This document shows, in pieces, positions 44,497-55,195 of a DNA stretch of 64,000 bases (position 1 is the stretch's first letter; each line of letters opens with the position of its first letter). Where the stretch lies: assembly GCA_963920765.1 (NCBI GenBank), contig OY987245.1, positions 7,890,727 through 7,954,726 of the forward strand. Reading direction: 5' to 3'. The stretch comes from Ulota crispa (lineage: Eukaryota > Streptophyta > Bryopsida > Orthotrichales > Orthotrichaceae). The notes below the pieces were generated by a model. That model saw nothing but the letters and a program-made list of their open reading frames with translations. It had not been told where the DNA came from and made no database searches. The translations under genes and the position numbers were made by a program.

Positions 44497-45567
44497 ATGG
44501 GAGACAACGCGCTTTCCAACGAGGAGATCTTGCAGTAGCAGCAGCAAAAAGAATATACGGAGGAGGACTATCGACGATAGATTATGAGGTTGCGTTCAGA
44601 ACTTGCTGCTTCACAACAAGCTGAAAAGCAATTGGGAGGTCCATCTTCGTCACAGATGATGCCGCAATCTTTGCAACAACAGCAGTATGAAGTTACTGCT
44701 CCTGTGTTGCGTAAACGATTGCCGGACATCTCGAAGTTCGATGGTAGTCGGAAGAGCTATCCAATGTGGAAGGTCAAAGTTGATAACAAGCTTCGAATTG
44801 ATGGGGCAGTACTTGGGACACCCCAAGACCAAGCGGCGTATTTGTTCACTAGGATGGAGGCAAAAGCGCAGTTAATGGTAGTATCATTCTACCAAAACCA
44901 ACCGGGCTGTGATGCAAGAACTTTTGTTCAGCATCTTGACAGCGTTTTTATCGACCCAAATGCAGCGGCGCGGGCGTTGAATAGGCTTTAGGCAATGAAG
45001 CAAGGCAGAGAATTGTTTGCAACGTTTTTGCCCAAGTTTGAGAAAGAGCTTGGTGAAGGTCAGCTTACCATGGTTCCTGACATGGTGAAAATTGGATATC
45101 TTCGAGGTGCTCTCAACGTGGAGATGCAACGCGCGATGATCGAGCTCGTCACGTATGTTCATTACGGCACTTTTGTGCAGGCTTTGTTGGTAGTTGGTTC
45201 TCAACTCGATTGCCTTCAATATCAAAAAGGCCGTGCATCCCCGATGGCAACAACAAATCACGTGTGGCCCGGTGGAGATGAGATGGATTGGACGCCTACC
45301 ATTCAAGTAGGAAAGCTTCAAAGACGCCTGACGCCGGATGAACAAGAAAAGTGCCAACAGGAAGGTCGATGTTTTTTATGTTTGAAGCGTGGCCACCGCG
45401 CAAACGATTGTTTGTCAAAGAAGGGTGATGCCGAAGAAAAGATTAAAAAAGAAGACGTGGAGAAGACCACGAAGGTGCGCGCAGTCAAAAAGAAGAGTAG
45501 TGTTGTCATAAAGGAGGTCAAAGAGTTGGAGACTTCTGACTCTGAAAAGGAGTCGGAAAACGAGTAG
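44497..45567 (+). pseudogene. gag: gag of the Ty3 element
   Basis: The frame starts with ATG at 44,497 (MGDNALSNEEILQ). It has capsid-like segments (KFDGSRKSYPMWKVKVDNKL; FATFLPKFEKELGEG), a CX2CX4HX4C zinc knuckle (CFLCLKRGHRANDC, about 45,371-45,412) and a Lys/Glu-rich tail. Gag forms the particle that packages the RNA. TAG stops interrupt it at 44,536, 44,578 and 44,989, each explained by one C-to-T change from CAG. The frame ends at 45,565; pol follows in a different frame. Confidence 0.85.
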
Positions 45568-48500
45568 CTTCCGGCAAAAGACTCAGTCGGAAGCGTGTAG
45601 GCAAGTTGTTGAAGTTGAAAAGTTGGCGTTCACATAAGAATCTTGACACGAATGGTATGTACATTGATATTTTGATCAATTCAATTTTATCCACTCGTGC
45701 TTTATGCGACTTTGGATGCCAATGCTTCGCAACTGTGTCTGAGCAATTTGTTAAGAAAAACGGATTAGATTCTTCACCAATCAAACCAAGACCCCTCGAA
45801 CAAGTTACAATCATAAAGAAGCAATCTATGATTCAACGCATAGCAACATTTAAAGTTGATATCAACGGTATAGAAGAAAGGATTGTTGCATATGTTATTC
45901 CCAAACAAATTGATGATGTCATCTTTGGAAAAGGCTGGATGGAGCGACATGACGCTAGCATTCGACCTACTAAAGATGAGGTTTGCATTCGGAAGCCTTT
46001 CAAGATGATCGTCAAGACTCGATCCATTATATCGGAACCAATTCGGGAAATACAGGCAACAACAATCCGGACTTTGCAAGCTAGCGATGAACCTGTACAG
46101 ATTTTTACTGCTAGCTTGGTTGACATTCAGAAGGCGCTCCAACAGAAGGTGTACAAGGATCCTGCGCAACATGCTCCAGACTGGTTGATGCCGGTTATTG
46201 ATGCCTTTGATCGGCAAGACGCGAAGTTGTTGCCGCCACACAGGAAAGGGGTCGATCACGAAATCAATCTTGTTGAAGGGAAGACCAACAACGACATCCC
46301 TGCAATGCCATTATACTAAATGTCCAAGGATCAGCTATTAGTACTATGCAAGACTCTTACGGAATTGTTGAACAACGGCTTCATTCGTGTAAGCAATTCG
46401 CCTGCAGCAGCCCCAGTGATATTTGTTAAGAAACTTGGTGGAGGATTACAATTTTGTGTTGATTATTGTCGATTGAACGAGATAAGTCGAAAGGACAACT
46501 ATCCGATCCCGCGCATTGACGAGACATTGAGGACTATTGCTACAGCCAAGTACATCTCGAAGATTGATGTCATCGCTGCATTTCATCGAATACGAGTCAA
46601 AAAAGGTGATGAGTGAAAGACGGCGTTCAACACACGTTTTGGTCTATACAAATGGCTAGTCACGCCATTTGGGCTCACTGGTGCACCTGCAACATTTCAG
46701 CGATACATCAACTGGGTACTTCGAGATGAACTAGATGTATGTAGTTCTGCATATATAGATGACGTGGTCATTTATAGTGATACACAAAAAAAACACCGCG
46801 ACGCTGTGCTTAGGATCATTCGTAAACTTGCTGACGTAGGGCTTCAACTTGATTTTGATAAAAGTGAGTTTGAAGCTAGTAGCATTAAGTATCTTGGATA
46901 TCTGGTAGAAACTGGTAAGGGATTGCGGGTTGATCCGGAGAAACTTGAAGCCATTCGGAAATGGGAGCCGCCAAAGAAGGTGAAAGGAGTCCGTGGTTTT
47001 TTGGGCTTTTGCAATTATTATTGACAATTTATAGATGGATATGCGAATATTGCAAAACCACTTACTCGATTAACGCAAAAAGACCAACCTTTCAATTGGA
47101 CATCGGATTGTCAACTTGCATTTGATCGGTTGAAAGAAGCTTTGGTAAATGCACCAGTATTAGCAAAATGGACCCCAGGATTGGAAACGGCAATTGAATG
47201 TGATTCCTCTGGATATGCAGTTGGTGGCACTTTGATGCAGAAGGTGGATGGACTTTGGCACGCGGTTGCTTATTTTTTGAAGAAACACAGTTCAGCCGAA
47301 TCTAACTATCCAATTCATGACAAGGAGATGTTAGCAGTTGTTTGTTGCATTCGTGAATGGCGTACGGAGCTTGCTGGACAACATTTTGAGGTATGGTCGG
47401 ACCATCGTAATTTGGCTTATTTCCGAAAGAAGCAACATTTGAGAGAGCGGCAAATGCGTTGGGCTTATGAGTTGAATGACTTTAGCTTTGAGATAGTGCA
47501 TAAACCTGGAAGAGAGCAAACTCAATCAGACGCACTTTCCCGTCGCAAACAAGACACTCCCAACGATATGAATGATGATCGGATCATGAACCGACATCAT
47601 CAACTATTAGAAGGAGATGGTAACGCTTTGAAAGTGGTTGCAAAATCCGCATGGATAAAAGATGGCGATGCGGATTTGGAAAAGGAAATCGCGGCTACGG
47701 AGTCAATGATGGCACCACGTCCCATATGTCCATTTGCAGACGCAGAGATGATTGCATTGTGGGGATGCAGGACTCAAAACGAATCATCAATATTGGAAGA
47801 TGCGGAAGGCTGTTATGGATGGCGAACATCGACTACAAAAAGAATGGGGCCTACCGATCACAATTAATGAATGCTATGTAGATGGAGCCCATCGGCTACG
47901 TTAGCGTGGACGAATATGGATACCGGCGTACGAACCACTTCAAACGCGATTGATTCAGTATATTCATGACTCACCATTGGCTAGACATCCAGGTCGTGAA
48001 GGAACACGAGACTTGTTCGCATGCGAATATACGTGGCCTGGAATGACTCAAGACGTTCGAAGATTTGTACGAAATTGTAATGTCTGTGGAAAATCTAAGA
48101 TTTGGCGTGAACAAAAGCAAGGTTTATTAAAACCTTTACCAATTCCCGCACGGATATGGACAGAACTTTCTATCAACTTTATTACCGGCTTGGCACCAAG
48201 TAACACTTATACAAATATCTTAGTTGTAACGGACTGTTTGTCCAAATTCATCATTGCTGTGCTAATGAAGGAAATTTGTGCTATTGATGTGGCTCAAAAA
48301 CTCTTAGAGCAAGTTTTTCAACATCACGGACTATCGACCGCAATCGTTTCCGACCGCAGAAGTCAATTTGTGAGTATGATGTGGGGAGAAGTGTGCCGAT
48401 TGCTGAGGATCACACGGAGATTGTCGACAGCCTTTCATCCAGAGACGGACGATGCAACGGAGCGTGCCAATCAAAAGTTTGAGACATACCTTCGCATCTT

Positions 48501-49284
48501 CACTGCATTTGAACAAGACAATTGGGCTCTTCAGTTGCCAATAGCAATGATGGCATTGAATAATCGGATGACGCAGTCTACAGGTATGTCAGCATTTTTT
48601 ATGACTCACGGCTTTCATCAATCTCTCATGGATTTTATCATACCTGAGGAGCAAGGATCTTCCTTATCACCGGCGGAGAAGGGACGTAAGCTTGTTGAGC
48701 AATGGAGTCATAGTGCTGATATGGCAAAAACAACAATGGCGATTGCGCAAGAAAATCAAGAACGTCAATCTAACGTACGACGTTCCGTGGCCGAAGTCTT
48801 CTGTCCAGGTGACCGTGTCTAGTTGAAATTGAAGAACATCAATACAACACGGCCGATCAAGAAGCTCGATTGGATTGCCCTTCTTTATCGCGTGCTTGAA
48901 TGTGTTGGTACACATGCGGTTCGTTTGAATACTCCTCTCAGTATTCATCATGTTTTCCATGTGAGTTTGGTTAAAAAGGCAGGAGCGGATCCTTTGCCTT
49001 CTCAATTGGCACATGATAATGAGCCTGGTATTGTTTTGCACAATCTACTAGATCCTTCAGATGCCCCAACTGATAATGACGGCGAGTACGCAGTTGAACG
49101 GGTATTGCGACATCGGCGCCAAAGACATAGTTGGCAATTACTTGTGAAATGGCTTGGCTGGCCCGAGCCCACTTGGGAACCATTACGTCATTTGCGAGAT
49201 GCAGTGGCCTTGGATGATTATGAGTGCTCCTTGCGCAATGTAGGTTTAGTTGTTCCTTGGGCAGATCTTCTCCTCCATTTTTAG
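45568..49284 (+). pseudogene. pol: pol of the Ty3 element: PR, RT, RNase H, integrase, chromodomain
   Basis: Protease: the active-site triplet near 45,708 reads D-F-G where D-S-G or D-T-G is needed, so it is dead. Reverse transcriptase: fingers and palm from about 46,320, with YIDDVVIYS at about 46,755-46,780. RNase H from about 47,130 keeps its acidic residues (ECDSSG, DKEML, WSDHRN, SDALSRR). Integrase from 47,950 has the HHCC zinc motif and SDRRSQF plus TERANQ for the second and third acidic residues, but the first is Asn (INFITGL). The last part (48,823-49,284) ends in a chromodomain (EYAVERVLRHRR, then WLGWPEPTWEP), which in chromoviruses steers integration to marked chromatin. In-frame stops: TAA 46,317, TGA 46,614, TGA 47,022, TAG 47,902, TAG 48,820. 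A one-base frame change lies near 47,790. Confidence 0.88.
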
Positions 49285-49288
49285 TTAC

Positions 49289-49305
49289 GGAGGAGGAGGA
49301 GGAGG
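49289..49305 (+). promoter_or_regulatory. polypurine tract
   Basis: A 17-nt purine run of GGA repeats lies 4 nt before the 3' LTR, where second-strand synthesis is normally primed. Confidence 0.8.
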
Positions 49306-49309
49306 CATA

Positions 49310-49532
49310 TGTCATGGGCTAAGCCCAGTTAGAAGCTCAGATGTACACTCGCTAGTCTAAGATAACTTCAGTTCAAAAATAGAGCTTAAAGTAAAAGAAC
49401 TTTTATTTTTAAAGTAAAAGCTAGACAGAAATTAATATATAAGTAAACACTTATTCATTGTAACTTAATTTCTGGATCAGTATTATATTTTACTCAGTAG
49501 TATATGTTTGTTTTGACATCTATACTCTTACA
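49310..49532 (+). repeat. 3' LTR
   Basis: 223 bp, TG...CA, followed directly by the GGTGG target duplication. It retains the TATA box and the 11-nt self-primer sequence (49,467-49,477). Confidence 0.93.
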
Positions 49533-49614
49533 GGTGGTGTAACTTGGAAGCCTTGGCGTTATTGTGGAAATGCTGGTGTTGAACTTTATTTGGATACATG
49601 TGCTAAAGATGTAT

Positions 49615-49782
49615 TGTTTACCTTATTCTTTAGTGATACTGACCCTTAGACTTTCTCGTCTCCTTCTAAATGTTTACCTTATTCATTAGTGATACTGACC
49701 CTTAGACTTTCTCATCTCCTTCTAAATGTTTACCTTATTCATTAGTGATACTGACTCCTAGACTTTCTCATCTCCTTCTAAA
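49615..49782. repeat. 3 x 56-bp tandem repeat
   Basis: A unit TGTTTACCTTATTCATTAGT... to CTCCTTCTAAA recurs at 49,615, 49,671 and 49,727 with few differences. Confidence 0.85.
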
Positions 49783-50599
49783 TCTTTGAGCTTTGGATCT
49801 CTTTTTGCAGATTCATGGAGCAATGCCACTTTTCTAAATGATTTGCCAAGATTTTGTCTACGATAGAGAGTTTATAAACTCTTATCTTTCTATGTTATTG
49901 TTTTGTTTTCATATATATATTTTTTAATCTATATACAAGTTTTTGTTGTAAACTTATATATTATTTGTACAAGGTATATTTAGGGGATTATTTTTCCTTC
50001 AAGAATTTGGTTAGCCTAATTCTAACTATAATATTTTTTTGCATTTCTTTGTGATTATCCTTCATGTATATTGCTTTTATCATGTACTTCATGACTTTGT
50101 AGCTCAAAATTACCTTTGGATTTTTGAAATATATTAATCATCACTCAATTAATAAATTCAAGTGGCAATGACTCTTATTCAATTCTCAAATCATACTATT
50201 AATTAGTTATTGCGTTTTGCCTTTGTAATACATGTAGTATCCAAAAATTCTTAGTATTTTCTTTCATTTTGACTACGTTTTTTCCACGGTTTTAGATCTC
50301 TTTCCACACGGTTTTGGGAATTATATATATAAAAAAATCTAGGCTCACGGCTCACAAAATAGCATTCCTCCATCTTGCATACCAAGTCTAATTAGGCTTT
50401 ATATAAAAAAGCCAACCCTAAATATCATAAGATTTGCTAGTATACACTACAAATGAACCCCTAAAGCCTCAAGACATGAACGTCTTGCAATTAGAGCAAT
50501 CCATGCTTGAAGAAAGATTTACCTTGACATTGTTGCCAAAAAATGCGTGCAATAGCTTTTGGCCTGTTTGCAAACTCCCCCTTAAAAACTTTGTGGGTC
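49783..50599. other. intergenic, nothing recognised
   Basis: AT-rich with short microsatellite-like TA runs. The open frames from 50,434 on the plus strand are antisense to the zinc-finger-like frame and are not supported. Confidence 0.4.
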
Positions 50600-50848
50600 T
50601 CATGCGCTTCCCAAAAAAAGCGCACTTCCCTTACTCTTGGAATTGTCCAGCAACTTCTCTACATGTTTGCTACCTTGAGCATGGTTCTTCAAGTTTGCTT
50701 CCAAGTTTTTTTTGGGAGGACACAAACTATAAACGTCATTGCAAATTACACACCAAATTTTCCACCATAAGCTTTTCAACTCAATGGTAGATGGAAGTCC
50801 TCCAAGGAGTTGAAAGTTGAAACATCTCTCGGGAAGGGTCAAGGCCAT
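50600..50848 (-). pseudogene. C2H2-like zinc-finger fragment of an unknown protein
   Basis: The frame contains CVICNDVYSLCPPKKNLEAN followed by LKNHAQGSKHVEKL, that is C-x2-C, a spacer, then H-x5-H, the layout of a U1/BED-like single zinc finger. It stops at 50,600, and in another frame the sequence continues as AHETHKVFKGEFANRPKAIA, so a frameshift is likely. No start codon in good context is present. It is most likely a relic of a transposon or other repeat-encoded protein. I cannot name the family. Confidence 0.35.
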
Positions 50849-53800
50849 TATTCACAGTTTTCAGAATTTCAACACCTTCCATCACTAATTGCCTATGGTC
50901 CTCCGCAATGGAAATCACAATTTTTTAACTTTTTGCAAGCAACTGCGGATGATTATGTCAATTTACCCCTTTTCTTGAGCATGAATTTCAGATGTGTTGA
51001 TTACTCATAATGTGATTTTTTTTTAAATTAGAAAAAATGTTTGACACTTTTTTCATTTTTGTGGTGCCCATCAGCCTCTCCAGAGTCCTTTAAATACTCT
51101 AGGCCGTAAAAAATTACAATCTCTATTCCATCTCAATCTTATGACTTAAAGCCCTATTTGTAATCTTCTAATGAAATTATCTTTAGTGTAACCCACAAAT
51201 TGTCTTCTCTACCTTTGTATTGTGCCATTACATCTGCATGCACAATTTTAGAGCAAAGCAAACTTTCATGGCTAGAAGCACTAACCCTAGAATATGAAAG
51301 ACATCAGATCAATTGGAATTTCTTTGTTGCCACCACTTGCAAGGGGAAGAAAATCTAGCACAAGGCCCTCCATAATATTACTCTAGAAACTCTCAATGAA
51401 GTCTTGTTTTCCTTTGGTGCATCAATGTTTGCAAAGCAGATCTACAAGCTCATCATCTAATGCATAGATCATGAATACAACTTGTCAATGTCATTCAACA
51501 ATTCAAGAGTGACTACAACTCGGCAGGACTTTCTTGAATTCCAATACTAGTAGGGGAACTTTATAACAAGCTTCTCTTTAAGCTGAATCCGTAAATCAAC
51601 TAGAGTCTCTCCATCATTTGCCTTCATGGTCTCAATACACTTAGGTGATGATGTTTCATCACCCAAAGTATAAAGCTTAATCTTCTTTGTCCCTAGTAAA
51701 TCTTGAATTCAAAGCAAAAATATTAAGAATATCACATACCAACTACAACTACAGTTCTAGCCGCATACCTCAAGACCTTTAAATTGTATCATATATTGAT
51801 CATAATGCTCATGCCAAAACTATTTGAATGTGAATAATTAGCCTTGCACAAATTCAAAACGCAAGTTAATTGAATATAGATAAAGCCCTCATTTGAACAA
51901 TTACATGCACACCACCATTGATATTTGTAAGGACAATTGAAATCTTATTATTATAAAATAAATTGCAATGCAAGTTGTTGTTATAATCATAGTACTCCAA
52001 ACAAACATCCAAGCTTGGAAAAACGGCATGGAGCCTAAATGGCTCCATGCGCATAATCTTTATTTAAGATACATTCAAACTAACCCATAATACTTCAGAC
52101 ATACATCCAAGCTCAGAGGGCAATCAACTAGAGACACATAGAATGGTATCTATAACCTAAGTTTGTAGCCAAACTCCTTGAAGTCTTTTGGAACACCATA
52201 ATTACCTCGTTAACGGCAAGAAGTTGTCTGTGACACTTTTTCATCTTTTGCAACTTCCTCAAAAAATACATAATTATCAAACATACAATTAGAATCTTAG
52301 CCACACATACAATCAGATGAATTATCTTTCATGCAAGATGTACAACTACATAACAACAAGGGATCTCAAATAATGAACCTCACCTACATTCTCATAGCAA
52401 CAAGATGAGTCCGTAATTGTTTAAGTCTAAATAGAAATTGCATGCAACTTTTTTCTAAAACACTTTTCTCAAACAAGAAGCTTGAAAGCATACTTAAACT
52501 TAGATTTAGCATGCACTTTGTTTGTATTCTAGAACTTCATGCAATATTCCTTGAAGTTCTCATTGGCAAAGGTTGGCAGGGTTTGTCCAATCACCTGATA
52601 CTAGTAAAATTGTTACACCAAAAGCAACACTACAATCAAAAACTACACCAACGTTGAATCAATGAGCGTCTTTCCTCAGATACACCTCTGCTGATGCTTC
52701 TATAACCAAAATTGTATTTCCTCTCTAAATGGATTGAAGCAGCGTATGTATGATCAAGTGCTTGTTCAAAGTCAACAAACCCTAGCTAGAGGTTCAATGG
52801 CATGCTTCCACAACACCCGGACTTCCTAAAAGAACACTCAAACGCCAAATCCTACTACAAAACAAACCAAAAAAGCAAAATTCAACCAATGTAATTGACC
52901 TCCTTGTCGATATGACTAGTGTAGAAGACTTGTTTACACTAAAAACATTATTTCTATCACTTTCTAAAGTAACAAACATGAAAGTTAAAAAACACTTAAC
53001 TTAAAAGAGTTGTGAGCATTCAAATGCAATCAATTTTTTATCAAAGTATCGAAGTTCATCTTGATTAACTCACTCTAGTCCTGAATTTGCAAAAGGCATG
53101 TTTAAAAAAAACTCCTTCAAATCCTAGATTAACCTTAAACATGTACACAAACCAAGTTTGTTCTTACACCTTCTTTATGAAGGATAATTATGACTGACAC
53201 TGCTTTGTTAAGTCAAGTTCTCTAAAAAATATACATATTTATTAAATCTAGTCCACAGAAAGGCAAGGAAAGAGGAAAGCACTCACTTTCAAGGTGACCT
53301 TGGAAAGGGTGGAGAGAGCATGTTGCATGGTGAGATCTTGGTCGTGTTGTTCTTGCACCTCATCTAGCAAACTATAGAAGGCGTCTTTGCTTGTGCTTTG
53401 AACGATGCGCGGCTGCTCGTGCGGCACCTAAAGAAGAGCGATGTGGAAGAGCCCCTGTTGTAAGGAGGAGGAATAGAGTAGGAAATGTAAAATTGCTAGA
53501 AAAAAAGAAGAAGGGGGAAGAGCAATGCGAGAAAGCTGTTGGGGAGCTATTGGCAATGGGTAAGTGTTTAGAAATAAATCCTAAGCTTATTTTGCTACTT
53601 GACAAACAAACCCTACATTGCAGCTTTCAACAGTCAAATCACGCACGCAAGACCATGAAATTTAGTGTTTCCATGCTCCTGCCCACCTGTCCAAGTAATT
53701 CTAAACAAATTTCCCTCTATTCTTTTCAAAACTTGAACAAAACATACTTTGTTTTTCATTCAAACTTGTCAAATAATACTAATCAAACTCATCATATTAA

Positions 53801-54042
53801 ACAATTTCTAGATGATCCTATATTTCCTACCCTATTTTTTTCTACAAAATTCTAAAATGAAGGCATTATTCACCACCATATTTTACATATAATGAAGTAA
53901 TAGACATATTTTTGTTGCTATGGTATTTCTAATAGAAATATGAAATTTACCTCTAATGAATTAAATCGACCCTTTTTTTTTATCTCACCTAGTTTTCTAA
54001 AATTTGATAGTCTCCCCTCCGAGTGTTGGGCAAAGCTCTCCT
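50849..54042. other. long stretch without a supported gene
   Basis: A possible minus-strand exon around 53,400-53,283 (KDAFYSLLDEVQEQHDQDLT, ending CTTGAAA before GTGAGT) has a good donor site, and a minus-strand frame near 52,760-52,660 reads FEQALDHTYAASIHLERK. I could not link them into a gene. The long plus-strand frame at 53,391-53,855 has no recognisable content. Confidence 0.4.
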
Positions 54043-54046
54043 TTAA

Positions 54047-54947
54047 CCCCTAAATCCCCAGGGCCTTTATTTTGTCAAAAGACACTCAAAACTGCCATTT
54101 CTATTGCAAAGAGTAAAAAAGTTTGAAAATTGGTCATTTTGCATATCTGATTGTAGGATCTTGTACTAGACTAGTATAAGAATGTGGAAACAAAAATTCA
54201 AAAACTTTGACTATAATGTTTGCAAGATATTTGCGTTAAAAGTGTAAAAAACAAACTTATTTGCACCTTGCATGATTAGATTATTTGACTTTGAACTTTT
54301 TTAACTTCAAATTTTTGTACCACAAAGTTTTGAAGTTTATTTTTCAATAGTGGAAAATTGAGTTTAGAATCTTTGGAGAACAATCAAAACAAAAGGTGCT
54401 TAATTTTCATTCTTAAAAAAAACATTAGGTAGAAGAAGGTATGAGATTGAACAAAAACTTAAATTGTTAATAACCCTACAATGGAATTGAAATGCAACAA
54501 TCCTAATGGTGAGATTTTTTAGAAAGCAAACTTCATCCTTTCCAATAGTTTTGTTTGGAAAAATGTTGATATTGTATTCAAAAATGAAGTTTATAAGTTA
54601 TTTTTTCAATAAAATGCTTGAACTGCCCAAAAAACAAGATTGTCCATAACTTTCTCATAACTAGTCCAAATGGAATGAATCAAAGCTTCAAATGTAGGAA
54701 AAACTATAATTATGAAAAGAGAGAAAAAAAAAATCTGAATTTTTTTTCCCAATCTCCATAAATTTGTGCTTATTTAGGCATAACTTTTGCTTTTGGGCAT
54801 AGATTGGAATAAAAATTATATTTCCCAAAAGCTAATGTATTTTTCTATCTTCAAAACAAGTTTCAAAAATCAAGACAAAAATCCAAGCTATAGGTACTTG
54901 CCTGAAATTCTATTTGTCCCGTGAGGGGACACTTAGGGATTTGGGGG
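54047..54947. mobile_element. PiggyBac-like nonautonomous element, about 901 bp
   Basis: TTAA flanks both ends (54,043-54,046 and 54,948-54,951). Termini are CCCCTAAATCCCCAGGG and CACTTAGGGATTTGGGGG, and a TGTCCCGTGAGGGGACA hairpin lies near the right end. The interior follows the family pattern but is more diverged than copies 1 and 6. Confidence 0.75.
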
Positions 54948-55195
54948 TTAATAAAAGTGGTAATAGCACTTCAATGCTTGAACTTTATTTTTAACTTTGT
55001 CTATTATTTTGTGTTTTATTGTGATTTTCATTTTGTCTTTTAATTTGTTTTTTAATTTGCCTTACACTTTGTCTTTTACTTTGATAAAGCTTTCGATTTT
55101 AATATAAATTGGTATCAACCTTTCTATTAAGTTATAGTTCTTGGAATTCTATTTTATATATTTCACACTCAATTTATTTTTTTCTCTTAAAATTA

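Larger units (their letters stand above)
44076..49532 (+). mobile_element. Ty3-type chromovirus LTR retrotransposon, full length, decayed
   Basis: The 5,457-bp element has LTRs (TGTCATGGGC...CTCTTACA), a perfect 5-bp target duplication GGTGG (44,071-44,075 and 49,533-49,537), a self-complementary primer site, gag, then pol in the order protease, reverse transcriptase, RNase H, integrase, chromodomain, and a polypurine tract. That order and the terminal chromodomain define a Ty3/chromovirus. The Gag, with its FDGSRKSYPMWK and LPKFEKEL motifs and zinc knuckle, looks more like fungal relatives than common seed-plant chromoviruses, which I judge from general familiarity with the families. Eight premature stops and one frameshift make this copy inactive. 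Confidence 0.92.

Noticed and set aside
45540-45620. Programmed frameshift between gag and pol
   Set aside because: Pol is in another frame and the frames barely overlap, but no standard slippery heptamer followed by structure is visible, and this copy is decayed enough that an indel is as likely.
45774-46259. Minus-strand open frames within the Ty3 element
   Set aside because: They are antisense shadows of pol, whose domains are unmistakable on the plus strand.
53372-53855. Overlapping frames on both strands suggesting a gene near 53.4 kb
   Set aside because: No domain, no consistent exon chain, and only one plausible donor site on the minus strand. Kept as a note within the intergenic entry only.
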